Below are positions 54,772 to 64,000 of a stretch of DNA of 64,000 nucleotides, in pieces. The stretch's first letter is position 1. The number at the start of each line of letters is the position of its first letter. The stretch is taken from contig NZ_JAHXYR010000001.1 in the NCBI RefSeq assembly GCF_019969845.1, forward strand, positions 186,001 through 250,000. Direction: 5' to 3'. The position numbers and the translations under genes were made by a program. The DNA comes from Sphingobacterium sp. GVS05A (lineage in GTDB: Bacteria > Bacteroidota > Bacteroidia > Sphingobacteriales > Sphingobacteriaceae). The notes below the pieces were generated by a model, which saw nothing but the letters and a program-made list of their open reading frames with translations, was not told the origin of the DNA and did not search any database.

Positions 54772-55350
54772 ATGCGTAGATCTACCATTCCCGATAATGC
54801 TAAAGAAACTGTTGAACTGGACATCTCAGCACTCTATCACGATTACTGGGAAAGCCTATTCAAACAAATCATGCGCATTCTCCTGGATGAGGATGAAGCT
54901 GCTGACGTAGTGCAACAGACATTTTTGGATCTTCTTGAAATGAAAGAAAAGATTCCCGAAATCAAATCGGTCAAATCTTTTCTTTTTATCATGGGAAGGA
55001 ATTTGGCTTTTAAAAAACTTAGAAGAAAACTTGTAAGCGATACTTATCGTGACTTTTACGCAAGTCAATACAAAGAAGCGTCCTCTTTAATTGAAGAATG
55101 GATTGTGTTTAAAGAGTTGGATGATATGATCGAAAAGGAAATCGATAAGTTGCCCAGTAAAATGAAGGAAATTTTCATTCTTAGTCGCCATTTTGAGCTT
55201 TCTCATGCTGAGATTGCCAAAAAATTAAATATATCGGATAAAACAGTAAAAAAGCAGATTAGTAATGCGTTGAAGCTTATTCGTCTTAAGGTGGATAAGG
55301 ATTATCAACCACTGCTTCTTGCGATTTTGCTGACAGATCTACTTTTTTAA
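54772..55350 (+). CDS. ECF RNA polymerase sigma factor (FecI-like)
   Basis: This 192-residue sigma factor has region 2 (LYHDYWESLFKQIMRILLDEDEAADVVQQTFL) and region 4 with a helix-turn-helix in LSHAEIAKKLNISDKTVKKQI. It has the size and layout of Bacteroidota ECF factors paired with FecR and an STN-type SusC. It is followed after 73 bases by its FecR-type anti-sigma gene. Released by FecR, it should transcribe the SusC/SusD genes downstream. Confidence 0.93.
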   Translation: MRRSTIPDNAKETVELDISALYHDYWESLFKQIMRILLDEDEAADVVQQTFLDLLEMKEKIPEIKSVKSFLFIMGRNLAFKKLRRKLVSDTYRDFYASQYKEASSLIEEWIVFKELDDMIEKEIDKLPSKMKEIFILSRHFELSHAEIAKKLNISDKTVKKQISNALKLIRLKVDKDYQPLLLAILLTDLLF

Positions 55351-55423
55351 TTTTTTTTCTACTACCTAACGTTAGTTCAAGGCTCTTTTCTATATAGACC
55401 TAAAAAATCTGACAGAAGAGACT

Positions 55424-56518
55424 ATGAATAAAGATGAACAACTTAAAAAAGTTCTATCGGACTATGCCGCAGGACATCTGTCTGCGAGAGAAACAAAAAA
55501 ACTAGAACATCTAATCCTTAAGTACCCTTCAGGCGAATCTTGGGATTGGAAAGATAGCAGCCACAAGGAGGCTATGAAGGATCGGATTCAAGCACGGATA
55601 GAAGCACATAACAATACCAAGGCTAAAATAAGAAGGATTAATATTCGAATTGCAGTCAGTATTGCTGCTGCACTTGTCTGTTTCTTTATCTTTTTTTACC
55701 TGTATTTAATTCCAGGCCCAACAGATACTTTTTATACAGTTGTCCAATCAAAATCGTATAGCAGTGATAAGGTTGTCCTGATATTGCCCGACGGAAAACA
55801 ATATCGGCTAAAAGATACAGCCAGTTTTGCGCATTTAAGGAGCGAATTGGGATTGCAGATGAAATCTTTGGGTTTAGAAAACAATATAACGGTGAGTGTT
55901 CCCGGCCAAAAACAGTTTAAGTTGACACTTGAAGACGGTACGAAAGTTTGGCTAAACGGGGGATCTACGTTAAAGTTCTCTTCCGACCTTTATAAACAAA
56001 CAGCAAGAGAAGTGCTACTCGATGGAGAAGCGTATTTCGAGGTTGCATCAGATAAGATACATCCTTTTCATGTTTTTGGAGGGGGGGCTGAGGTTAAAGT
56101 TACAGGAACGAAATTTAATGTGCAGGCTTTCGAAAGTGATCATTTCGTCCGGACTTCCCTAGTTGAGGGGATCGTAACCTTCCGCATAGATCACAAGACT
56201 TATAAATTGTCTCCTGGTATGGAGGTGATCGCCGATACTGAACGGAAAGATGTAAGTTCTCAATCATTCGATATTGACAAACTCTTATCATGGAAAGAGG
56301 GGTATTTTGTATTCGATAATATAGAGCTTGTGGATGTCATGAAGGCTGTATCACGCTGGTATAATATATCTGTAGTCGCAAAGTCGCCTATCAAAAACAA
56401 GAAAATAGGCGGTACATTTCCTAAGAATGTACCATTGATCGATTTTTTGAATGATTTGACACTTCTTAGTGGCGTTGAGTTTAAAATAAATGGAAAGGAG
56501 GTACAGATTATAAACTAA
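55424..56518 (+). CDS. FecR-family anti-sigma factor
   Basis: This 364-residue inner-membrane protein has a short cytoplasmic anti-sigma domain (1-72), one membrane helix (about 74-94), then the periplasmic FecR domain with LEDGTKVWLNGGSTLKF and LLDGEAYFEVA, and the C-terminal DUF4974/STN-like domain (from VFDNIELVDVMKAVSRWY). It relays ligand occupancy of the outer-membrane receptor to the sigma factor. Gene order sigma, FecR, STN-SusC is the standard signalling set. Confidence 0.95.
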   Translation: MNKDEQLKKVLSDYAAGHLSARETKKLEHLILKYPSGESWDWKDSSHKEAMKDRIQARIEAHNNTKAKIRRINIRIAVSIAAALVCFFIFFYLYLIPGPTDTFYTVVQSKSYSSDKVVLILPDGKQYRLKDTASFAHLRSELGLQMKSLGLENNITVSVPGQKQFKLTLEDGTKVWLNGGSTLKFSSDLYKQTAREVLLDGEAYFEVASDKIHPFHVFGGGAEVKVTGTKFNVQAFESDHFVRTSLVEGIVTFRIDHKTYKLSPGMEVIADTERKDVSSQSFDIDKLLSWKEGYFVFDNIELVDVMKAVSRWYNISVVAKSPIKNKKIGGTFPKNVPLIDFLNDLTLLSGVEFKINGKEVQIIN

Positions 56519-56643
56519 TACAATCCCTAATTCAAAATCGATCAGATCATTTAAAATACAGTGTTTTAAACACCTTTATGGTAATGGTGATGACGATTTC
56601 AATATGTTAAAAACCAATTAATTATTATTAATATCTGAATCAA

Positions 56644-59600
56644 ATGAATAGAAAATATATAGCATATTTCAATCGATACGACTATGCTTTAAAGTATCTC
56701 AATAGGACTAAGGTCACTGTGCTTACTATGCTGTTGATGAGCAGTCAGGTAAATGCCAATGTTTTTGGACAGCGGGTTAGCCTTACGACAAAGACAGCTT
56801 TATTGAAGGAAGTGCTCGCTAAAATTAGTAAACAATCGGGTTACCACTTTTTGTATTTAGAAGAGGACCTAAGGAGCAGTGGAAATAAGCTCTCCTTAAA
56901 GTTGGAAAATGTTCCATTAAAACAGGTTCTTGATAAAGTGTTGGTAGATAATGGTTTGACTTACGTTATTCGTGACAATAGAATTATTGTTGAAAAGGTA
57001 AACCATAGCGTATTAACATCTAAAAATGAAGGTGTGAAAATTCAGAAACGTGTCATAAAAGGAACTGTTTCTGATGATAAGGGAAATAAGCTGTCAGGGG
57101 TTACGGTCAAAGTCATTCATGGGACTGCAACAGCGACAAATGAAAATGGGGAATTTGAAATTCAGGTCAAAGAAGGAGATCAACTTCAATTTGATTTGAT
57201 TGGTTATGGTCAATTCATAACAACTATTGATAGTCGAAGTGTTTATAAAGTGACTCTATCCGAGAAGGTTGGTGATTTACAAGAGGTTGTTGTGGTTGGT
57301 TATGGAACGCAGCGAAAAGTCAATTTGACTGGTGCAGTCGCAACAATCTCTCCAAAGCAATTGGAAAATAGACCGATCAGCTCACTTTCAGCGGGACTTC
57401 AAGGTTTGGTTCCCGGCATGACAATCACACAGGGGAGTGGTCAGCCAGGTAAAGATAATGGAACAATTCGCGTTCGTGGGGTCGGGACATTGAATAACTC
57501 CAATCCGATGGTGCTAGTTGATGGGATTGAATCGTCGATGGAAAATGTTGATCCCAATGATGTTGAATCGATATCTGTACTGAAAGACGCGGCTTCTGCA
57601 TCGATCTATGGTTCTAAGGCTGCTAATGGGGTAATCCTTGTAACGACTAAGAGAGGTAAAGAAGGGAAAACAACGATCAATTACAGCAATTTCTTTGGTA
57701 AACAAAATCCGACGAATATTGCCGAACGCCTGAACTCATGGGAATATGCAGAATTGTACAATGAGGGGTTGAGGCTAGATGGGAAAAAGGAACGTTTTAC
57801 CGCGGAAGATATCAAAGCATTTAAAGATGGAACAGATCCATATAAATATCCAAATACAAACTGGCACGATTTACTTTTGAAGGGGTCGGGATTTCAGCAC
57901 CAGCATAATCTCAATATTTCAGGAGGAGCAGAGAAAGTCCGCTATATGGGAAGTGTAGGCTATCAGGGGCAAGATGGTATTATTAAGTTGACTTCAAAAA
58001 AGCAATTTAATGTCCGTACAAATTTGGATATGACTCCAATAAAAAACCTGGATATCGGTTTGTCAATGTACTTATCGAATCGCAAGCTTCAGGAGCCCAC
58101 TAATCCATACGTAGGTGGTATGGACCAATACTTTCGTCTAGCTAATCAAATGGCACCATGGATTCCTTACAAAGATGCAAATGGCAATTATGGTACGATC
58201 AGTGACGGAAATCCAATTGCGTGGATGGACCAGGGTGCAACCACTGATGAGGTCCAACGCCGTTTTAATGCGATTGGTAGTGTACAATATAAATTTATCG
58301 ATGGTCTTTCCTTGAAAGCACAGGGATCTTATAGGCCGTCAACGGATGATTCGCATGAATTTAGAAAAGATATTTGGTATAATTCCTCGAAATATCAAGG
58401 GCCAAATAAGCTCTTTGAGAAAACAACGATATCGACAATGTATACCGGTGACATTACCTTAAATTTTGACCGTACATTTTCAAATCATCACATCGGTGCA
58501 TTGGCAGGTTATCATGCCGAGCAATATGATTACAAATATGGAGAGATGTATCGGCAGAATTTTCCAAATAACGACCTCACAGATATCGATGCTGGCGATA
58601 CAAACGGACAAACAAATAAAGGTGATACAAAACACCTGAACATGCTTTCCTATTTTGGTCGTATTAATTATGATTATAAAGGTATTTATCTTTTCGAAGC
58701 GAATGTTCGCCGAGATGCATCCAGCCGTTTCTCCAAAGGTTATCGTTGGGGCACATTTCCATCCTTTTCAGCCGGTTGGCGACTTTCAGAGGAATCGTTT
58801 ATGGAATTTGCAAAATCGACCTTTAGCAATATTAAACTCAGGGGGTCGTGGGGGCGCTTGGGGAATCAGAGCGCTTTAGAATACTATCCTTCAATACCTG
58901 TAATTGGTTTAGGCAAAGACTACTCTTATCCGTTTAATAACGTGATTTATCCTGGAGCGACACTAAAAAAAGCAAATAAACGCAGCATCACTTGGGAAAA
59001 GACGCGTACTTGGGATCTAGGATTGGATCTTGGTATCGGAAACAATCTGACCCTTACATTAGATTATTACGACCGGTTAACAACTGATATCCTCATGGAG
59101 GTTTTGGCCCCTGCAACCTATGGACTAAAGGGCTATGTCGATAATGTTGGCCGTATGCAAAATAAAGGTTTTGAGGCTATCGCGACCTACCGAAAACGCT
59201 TGGGAGCAGTTGATTTTAGTGCAACCGCTAATTTTTCTTACAACAACAACCGTATTCTTGACCTTGGTGGAGATCCTTATCTTTTGGACGGAAGTTGGAA
59301 AATTAAGCAAGTCGGCGCAGCCATCAATTCTTTTTATGGTTACCAAACTGCAGGACTATTCCAAAGTACAGAAGATATTCAAAATTGGGCACAATATAAA
59401 ATGGCAAACAACAAAGTGTTGCCAGGTGATCTGCGCTACGTTGATCGCAATGGAGATAAGAATATAACCGCTGATGACCGCACAATACTCGGCTCCACTG
59501 ATCCGAAGTATACTTTTGGGTTAAACCTCAGTGCGGCATACCATGGTTTTGATATTCAGACATTTTTTCAGGGCGCTACTGGCGTGTGCGGCTATGTTGA

Positions 59601-59985
59601 GTCATCGGGTATAGGTGAGTTCAGTGGCGATACAGGAAGCCCCTTGCGTTTTTGGCTTGACCGTTGGACACCTGAAAATCCGACAAGTACAATCCCACGT
59701 ATTCAGAACAACAATGGAATAAGTAGCCCCAATCGAATTGTTTCAGATTACTGGATCCAAAATGCACAATATGTACGATTGAAAAATCTGCAACTTGGCT
59801 ATACTTTTCCTGATGTCTGGGCAAACCGAATAGGGGCATCAAAGGTCAAGTTATTTTATAGTGGACAGAATTTATTGACCATAACCAAATTCCTGAAGGG
59901 TTATGATCCGGAAATGCCTGCGGGGTCTGGGTCGTATTATCCTCAGGTAAAGGTAAATACTGTTGGAATGAATATTACATTTTAG
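56644..59985 (+). CDS. SusC-type TonB-dependent receptor with N-terminal STN signalling domain
   Basis: This 1113-residue receptor has a signal region ending near VFGQ, an STN domain (about 45-115, with KEVLAKISKQSGYHFLYLEEDL), a carboxypeptidase-like domain (VIKGTVSDDKGNKLSGVTV), the TonB box region in EVVVVGYGTQRK, the plug with SASIYGSKAANGVILVTTKRG and a barrel ending in NTVGMNITF. The STN domain contacts FecR in the periplasm, so ligand import also triggers sigma-factor release. The plug motif here shows the intact form of the segment that is frameshifted in the gene at 36386. Confidence 0.96.
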   Translation: MNRKYIAYFNRYDYALKYLNRTKVTVLTMLLMSSQVNANVFGQRVSLTTKTALLKEVLAKISKQSGYHFLYLEEDLRSSGNKLSLKLENVPLKQVLDKVLVDNGLTYVIRDNRIIVEKVNHSVLTSKNEGVKIQKRVIKGTVSDDKGNKLSGVTVKVIHGTATATNENGEFEIQVKEGDQLQFDLIGYGQFITTIDSRSVYKVTLSEKVGDLQEVVVVGYGTQRKVNLTGAVATISPKQLENRPISSLSAGLQGLVPGMTITQGSGQPGKDNGTIRVRGVGTLNNSNPMVLVDGIESSMENVDPNDVESISVLKDAASASIYGSKAANGVILVTTKRGKEGKTTINYSNFFGKQNPTNIAERLNSWEYAELYNEGLRLDGKKERFTAEDIKAFKDGTDPYKYPNTNWHDLLLKGSGFQHQHNLNISGGAEKVRYMGSVGYQGQDGIIKLTSKKQFNVRTNLDMTPIKNLDIGLSMYLSNRKLQEPTNPYVGGMDQYFRLANQMAPWIPYKDANGNYGTISDGNPIAWMDQGATTDEVQRRFNAIGSVQYKFIDGLSLKAQGSYRPSTDDSHEFRKDIWYNSSKYQGPNKLFEKTTISTMYTGDITLNFDRTFSNHHIGALAGYHAEQYDYKYGEMYRQNFPNNDLTDIDAGDTNGQTNKGDTKHLNMLSYFGRINYDYKGIYLFEANVRRDASSRFSKGYRWGTFPSFSAGWRLSEESFMEFAKSTFSNIKLRGSWGRLGNQSALEYYPSIPVIGLGKDYSYPFNNVIYPGATLKKANKRSITWEKTRTWDLGLDLGIGNNLTLTLDYYDRLTTDILMEVLAPATYGLKGYVDNVGRMQNKGFEAIATYRKRLGAVDFSATANFSYNNNRILDLGGDPYLLDGSWKIKQVGAAINSFYGYQTAGLFQSTEDIQNWAQYKMANNKVLPGDLRYVDRNGDKNITADDRTILGSTDPKYTFGLNLSAAYHGFDIQTFFQGATGVCGYVESSGIGEFSGDTGSPLRFWLDRWTPENPTSTIPRIQNNNGISSPNRIVSDYWIQNAQYVRLKNLQLGYTFPDVWANRIGASKVKLFYSGQNLLTITKFLKGYDPEMPAGSGSYYPQVKVNTVGMNITF

Positions 59986-60003
59986 TTGAGAGGGTTTATA
60001 CAA

Positions 60004-61623
60004 ATGAAAAAGATATATTTATTAATTATGCTGGCAACAGCTAGTTTACAGTCATGCTCGGATTTCTTGGACAAGTTTCCTGGCGATGCATTGACACCAG
60101 AGACATTTTGGAAAACAGAAGCGGATGCCAAACTTGCTTTAGTTGGTTGTTATCGTGGCTGGGAATCTGAAGAGATTCTGTATCGCGATTGTGCGTCTGA
60201 TAATGCGTATAGTTTTCACAAGCATGAGGGGTGGCAAGTGATCGGAAATGGTGGGATGAGCTCTGCGGACCCCGGGGCAGAATTATACGATTACACGACA
60301 ATTAATCGTTGTAATGACTTTTTGGAACACATTGATGCGATCAATTTTAAAGATACCGACCTGAAAGAACGTTATAAAGCTGAAGTTCGTTTTCTACGGG
60401 CTTATCGTTATTTCCTGTTGACCAACAATTATGGTGACGTACCGCTCGCAACTAAAACTTATGCGACTATTGAGGAGGCACGGTTGACGCGTACTCCAAA
60501 AGCTGAAGTCGAGAAGTTTATTCTAGAAGAATTGAAAGCTGTTGCTGCAGTGCTTCCTGAAAAATATAGTTCTGCAGAAGTCGGACATATCACAAAAGGT
60601 GCAGCTTTGGCTATTCGCATGCGTTTTAACCTCTATTTGGGTAACTATGAGGCAGCTTTGACTGATGCAACAGCGATCAAAGCATCAAACGTGTACCAAT
60701 TGTTTCCAACTTATGATGGTACTTTCCAATTGGCGAATGTGAATAACAAAGAGGTTATCCTTGATGTACAATATAAGGCAAATGACTTGGAAAATTGGCT
60801 TATTGCAGCATTGTTTCCGAATGGCGACGGAGGCTGGTCTTCTATTGTCCCTATTAAGGCCTTGGTAGATGCGTACGAAATGAAAGACGGAAGTACTGTC
60901 GAAGAGGCAAAATTAACTGGTGGATATGACAGCAGATATCCTTTTCTAAATAGGGATCCACGATTGAAAATGTCTATTCTTTATCCAGGACAGGATTGGA
61001 ATGGTCGTGTCTTTGACCCATTGGCAAAAAATATCAATGAAGATGGAAAAGAGGTAAGCAATCCGGATTATTTTAATGGAGCCAATAACGCATCAAAGAC
61101 AGGATTCTCGTTCAAAAAATACACCGCTCCAATTTCCCAATACGATGATCCATGGAATACGAGCATGAATTTAATTGTTAGTCGTTACGCTGAGGTTTTA
61201 TTGACCATTGCAGAGGCTAAGATAGAATTGGGTAGATTGGACGAAGAAATGTACCAAAGTTTGGATATGGTTCGTGAACGTGCGGGAATGCCTAAAGTGA
61301 ATCGGATTAAATATGCATCTAAAGACAAGTTAAGGGAACTGGTCCGTCGTGAACGCCGGGCAGAATTTGCCTTCGAAGGATTGAGAAGAGCGGATATTAT
61401 CCGTTGGGATATTGCCAAAAATGTATTGAATGGAAAAGCAGAAGGTAGTTGGATGGGGGTCATTAATGCGGATGAATCTAATGAGGACAAGCGGTTAATA
61501 CAGATTGGAGAACCTATTTCAGTGGAAACGAGACAATTTCAGCCATTCAATAGGTATTTGCCGATTAGCCAGCAGCAGATCGATCTCAATAAAAACCTGA
61601 CACAAACTCCTGGGTATAATTAG
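60004..61623 (+). CDS. SusD/RagB family nutrient-binding outer-membrane lipoprotein
   Basis: The protein has 539 residues from the ATG at 60004, which follows a GAGAGG ribosome site and gives a lipoprotein signal ending in LQSC; an ATG at 59986 abuts the SusC stop and would add a poor extension. The SusD opening DFLDKFPGDALTPETFW and the C-terminal RRERRAEFAFEGLRRADIIRW block are clear. It is the partner of the STN-type SusC and is followed by a perfect hairpin and a separate promoter for the next gene. Confidence 0.94.
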   Translation: MKKIYLLIMLATASLQSCSDFLDKFPGDALTPETFWKTEADAKLALVGCYRGWESEEILYRDCASDNAYSFHKHEGWQVIGNGGMSSADPGAELYDYTTINRCNDFLEHIDAINFKDTDLKERYKAEVRFLRAYRYFLLTNNYGDVPLATKTYATIEEARLTRTPKAEVEKFILEELKAVAAVLPEKYSSAEVGHITKGAALAIRMRFNLYLGNYEAALTDATAIKASNVYQLFPTYDGTFQLANVNNKEVILDVQYKANDLENWLIAALFPNGDGGWSSIVPIKALVDAYEMKDGSTVEEAKLTGGYDSRYPFLNRDPRLKMSILYPGQDWNGRVFDPLAKNINEDGKEVSNPDYFNGANNASKTGFSFKKYTAPISQYDDPWNTSMNLIVSRYAEVLLTIAEAKIELGRLDEEMYQSLDMVRERAGMPKVNRIKYASKDKLRELVRRERRAEFAFEGLRRADIIRWDIAKNVLNGKAEGSWMGVINADESNEDKRLIQIGEPISVETRQFQPFNRYLPISQQQIDLNKNLTQTPGYN

Positions 61624-61630
61624 TCCCCAA

Positions 61631-61670
61631 AACAAAGTTTTACATCGAAAAAAAGATGTAAAACTTTGTT
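61631..61670. terminator. 16-bp perfect hairpin after the SusD gene
   Basis: AACAAAGTTTTACATC (61631-61646) and its exact inverted copy (61655-61670) enclose an 8-base A-rich loop. No T run follows, so it may be a weak terminator or an RNA stabiliser at the 3' end of the SusCD transcript. Confidence 0.5.
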
Positions 61671-61720
61671 AAACTGGTTATTATCAATTTTTAGACTAAG
61701 TTTAGGCATAGAAAAGATGA

Positions 61721-61751
61721 TTTAAATAACCATGCAGTGGCAATACATTTG
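61721..61751 (+). promoter_or_regulatory. Promoter of the GH95 gene
   Basis: TACATTTG (61744-61751) is an exact -7 box, with TTTA (61721-61724) as a near -33 box at the usual 19-base spacing. Transcription would start near 61758, about 29 bases before the start codon. Confidence 0.5.
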
Positions 61752-61786
61752 TTTGATTGAGCGTAAACACTAATAACAATTTCTAA

Positions 61787-64000
61787 ATGAAAGTATATTT
61801 ATGGAGCTGCATATTAATGCTCTCCGGCATGCAGCTAAAAGCACAACATCAAGATCACGTGTTATGGTACCGTGAACCGGCTAAAGTTTGGGAGGATGCC
61901 CTTCCTGTCGGTAATGGACGTTTGGGTGCTATGGTTTATGGAGATTGGAATAAGGAAAATATCCAGGTCAATGAAGAAAGTCTATGGGGGGGAGCCAAAG
62001 TGGATGCCAATGCAGCTGCAGCAGGGAAAATACCGGAAATTCAACGTTTACTAGTTGCCGGTGAGATCGAAAAAGCCGTTGCTCTGTCTGAAAAAGAACT
62101 GAAGAGCAATCCCTTGCGTATACGATCCTATCAATCCTTCGGCAATTTTCGAATTGATTTTGGAACTGAGGGCTTTTGGCGGGAACAAGTCACCGACTAT
62201 CGTCGTGATCTTGATTTACAGACAGGTTTAGCAACAAGTAGCTATCGTATCGATGGCGTAAAATATACAAGAGAAGTATTTGCTTCAGCACCCGATAACA
62301 TAATCGTGATTCGTCTGTCAGCTGACAGGCCCGGAAAGCTAACCTTCCGGTTTTCCTATTCACGGGAGCAGGATGCCGTTGCTACCCCTTTATCAAGTCA
62401 TGAGCTACAAATTCAGGGACAAGTGGTGGACTTGCCAATGGAAGATGGGGGCGAAATAGGGGCGCATATGAAATTTGCGGGTATAGTTCGTGGAAGCCAC
62501 AAAGGTGGAAGCATGATCACAAACGCAAACTCTTTTTTTGTCAAGGATGCAGATGAAGTGCTCTTTTACTTTACGGCAGCGACAGATTATGATGTTACAA
62601 AATTGAACTTCGATCATCATATTGACCCTTTGGCCCGCTGTCGGGCGCTATTGGATCAGGCTCAAAAACAGCATTATGAACAGATTCTTTCCAGACATAT
62701 TGCTGATCATCGTCAACTTTTTGACCGTGTGGTCTTTAATATCGGACAGCCCTCGGATCTACCAACGGATCAACGCCTGAAAAAGGTAAAAGAGGGAAAT
62801 CAGGATCTTTCTCTGATTAGTCTTTATTTTCAGTACGGACGTTATTTATTGATGGGTTCTTCACGTAGTCCTGGTGTGCTTCCTGCCAATTTACAAGGGA
62901 TTTGGAACAAGGATATGAATGCCGCTTGGAGTTCGGATTTTCATACGAATATCAATATCCAGATGAACTATTGGCCGGCCGAAGTCTGTAACCTCTCGGA
63001 GACAGTAGTTCCTTTCTCAAATTTGATAAGCGCCTTGCGTGAGCCGGGGCGAGTAACTGCACGGAAGACCTATAACTCCTCGGGTTGGACGATGAACCAC
63101 CTCACAGATCCATTCGGACGGACAGCAATTGCGGATGGTGTAGGCTGGGGTACATTCCCCATCGCTGCTGCATGGCTGGTACTCCATCAATGGGATCATT
63201 ATTTATTTACCAACGATAAGGCTTACCTAACAAAAGAAGCTTATCCTTCAATGAAAGAAGCCGCTGAATTTATTTTGGGCTATCTTGTCCAAGATCATAA
63301 GGGCTATCTGGTCACAGCACCATCAAATTCCCCGGAGAATAGGTATCGAATGGCTGACGGAAAAGAATTTCAGCTGACTTATGGTGCAACCATGGATATA
63401 CAGATCATTCGTGAGTTATTTGAGGCATGTCTAACAGCAGGCGCAGTGGTTGGCGAAGAGACTGATTTTATAAAAAAACTGAAACAGGTGCTAACTAAAT
63501 TACCTCCTCTCCGGATTAGCCCACGATATCAGACAATCCAGGAATGGATTGAAGATTATGAAGAGGTAGAACCGGGGCACCGTCATATGTCCCATCTTTT
63601 TGGCCTTTATCCAGGGAAGTCGATTACTTCAGATAAAAAGGAACTGTTTGAAGCAGCGCGCAAAACGATCGCTCGTCGTCGGTTCTATAATGAAAACGAA
63701 AGCAACCGCAATGGTTCTTATACAGGATGGAGCAGGGCTTGGATGATTAACTTTTATGCGCGGCTGCTCGACGGTGAAGAAGCTGGTAAAAATGTACAGG
63801 CATTGCTCGCCAAGACAACATTAAACAACCTATTCAATACACATCCACCTTTTCAAATTGACGGAAATTTTGGTGGTACCGCGGGAATTGCTGAGATGTT
63901 GATCCAAAGCCATAATAAAGAGGTGCATATATTACCTGCTTTACCGCCAGTTTGGTCTGATGGTGAAATTAAAGGTTTGCGTGCCCGTCAGGGATTAACC
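61787..64000 (+). CDS. Glycoside hydrolase family 95 alpha-L-fucosidase/galactosidase, cut by window end
   Basis: The first 738 codons are visible, with the 3' end outside. A signal peptide ends in [18 protein letters not shown] and EESLWGG open the N-terminal beta domain; the helical barrel carries [11 protein letters not shown] with N388 and N390, SPENRY with E517, and IDGNFG with D692. These match the two Asn, Glu and Asp that form the inverting active site of the Bifidobacterium GH95 fucosidase Afc[12 protein letters not shown] is also typical. It removes terminal alpha-linked fucose or galactose from glycans. It has its own promoter next to the third SusCD unit. Confidence 0.9.
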   Translation, partial: MKVYLWSCILMLSGMQLKAQHQDHVLWYREPAKVWEDALPVGNGRLGAMVYGDWNKENIQVNEESLWGGAKVDANAAAAGKIPEIQRLLVAGEIEKAVALSEKELKSNPLRIRSYQSFGNFRIDFGTEGFWREQVTDYRRDLDLQTGLATSSYRIDGVKYTREVFASAPDNIIVIRLSADRPGKLTFRFSYSREQDAVATPLSSHELQIQGQVVDLPMEDGGEIGAHMKFAGIVRGSHKGGSMITNANSFFVKDADEVLFYFTAATDYDVTKLNFDHHIDPLARCRALLDQAQKQHYEQILSRHIADHRQLFDRVVFNIGQPSDLPTDQRLKKVKEGNQDLSLISLYFQYGRYLLMGSSRSPGVLPANLQGIWNKDMNAAWSSDFHTNINIQMNYWPAEVCNLSETVVPFSNLISALREPGRVTARKTYNSSGWTMNHLTDPFGRTAIADGVGWGTFPIAAAWLVLHQWDHYLFTNDKAYLTKEAYPSMKEAAEFILGYLVQDHKGYLVTAPSNSPENRYRMADGKEFQLTYGATMDIQIIRELFEACLTAGAVVGEETDFIKKLKQVLTKLPPLRISPRYQTIQEWIEDYEEVEPGHRHMSHLFGLYPGKSITSDKKELFEAARKTIARRRFYNENESNRNGSYTGWSRAWMINFYARLLDGEEAGKNVQALLAKTTLNNLFNTHPPFQIDGNFGGTAGIAEMLIQSHNKEVHILPALPPVWSDGEIKGLRARQGLT

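Noticed and set aside
1..64000. tRNA, rRNA, CRISPR arrays, insertion sequences and phage or conjugative genes
   Set aside because: I looked for cloverleaf patterns, regularly spaced repeats, transposase motifs and integrase or mobilisation motifs and found none that could be supported by reading alone.

Overview
The window looks like chromosomal DNA of a Bacteroidota, most likely a Sphingobacterium-type member of the Sphingobacteriaceae. The reasons are three SusC/SusD (RagA/RagB) outer-membrane pairs, an ECF sigma/FecR/STN-SusC signalling set, many signal-peptide and lipoprotein genes, PorT-like beta-barrels, a Bacteroidota-style ars operon with a DUF6428 gene, and repeated promoter boxes of the Bacteroidota type (TAnnTTTG at -7). 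No rRNA, tRNA, CRISPR array, insertion sequence or phage was seen. All names rest on reading motifs and family patterns; no database search was run.

Layout. (1) 1-5921: the start of a divergent AraC-type regulator, then a tight four-gene operon (RraA-like aldolase, GH2 glycosidase, enolase-superfamily dehydratase, SDR) that reads as an oxidative sugar catabolism module. (2) 6100-8556: two paralogous small membrane-anchored CxGxC proteins flanking a NosC-like cytochrome c lipoprotein, followed by an AraC regulator. (3) 8648-12462: a lipoprotein, an arsenic resistance operon on the minus strand (arsR, DUF6428, arsC, acr3) with two copies of a palindromic operator, and a decayed LuxR-type gene. 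(4) 12642-26013: hypothetical secreted proteins, a LytTR two-component pair between outer-membrane barrel genes, a MacB/FtsX-type permease with a sigma-54-like promoter and tandem upstream sites, small stress-type proteins and a fatty acid desaturase. (5) 26652-35977: PIG-L deacetylase, DUF4382 lipoprotein, TPR protein, DJ-1/PfpI protein, a Crp/Fnr regulator, a candidate small RNA, and an AraC/MFS efflux pair.

(6) 36386-64000: glycan acquisition. A SusC gene broken by a one-base frameshift is followed by its SusD and a secreted metallophosphoesterase. A second SusC/SusD pair is followed by a divergent pair of transcription units: a large secreted protein on the minus strand, and a DUF5054 (GH38-like) protein plus a distant paralogue of that large protein on the plus strand. 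The two paralogues share a TIM-barrel-like region with a D-G-[FL]-E motif and are candidates for an undescribed glycosidase family. Then come an ECF sigma factor, a FecR anti-sigma factor, a SusC with an N-terminal STN domain and a SusD, which together form a trans-envelope signalling and uptake system. The window ends inside a GH95-type alpha-L-fucosidase/galactosidase with its own promoter.

The observations most worth following up are the two paralogous putative glycosidases, the CxGxC/cytochrome cassette, the candidate small RNA at about 33164-33248, the sigma-54-like control region at 21567-21673, the frameshifted SusC, and the LuxR pseudogene.
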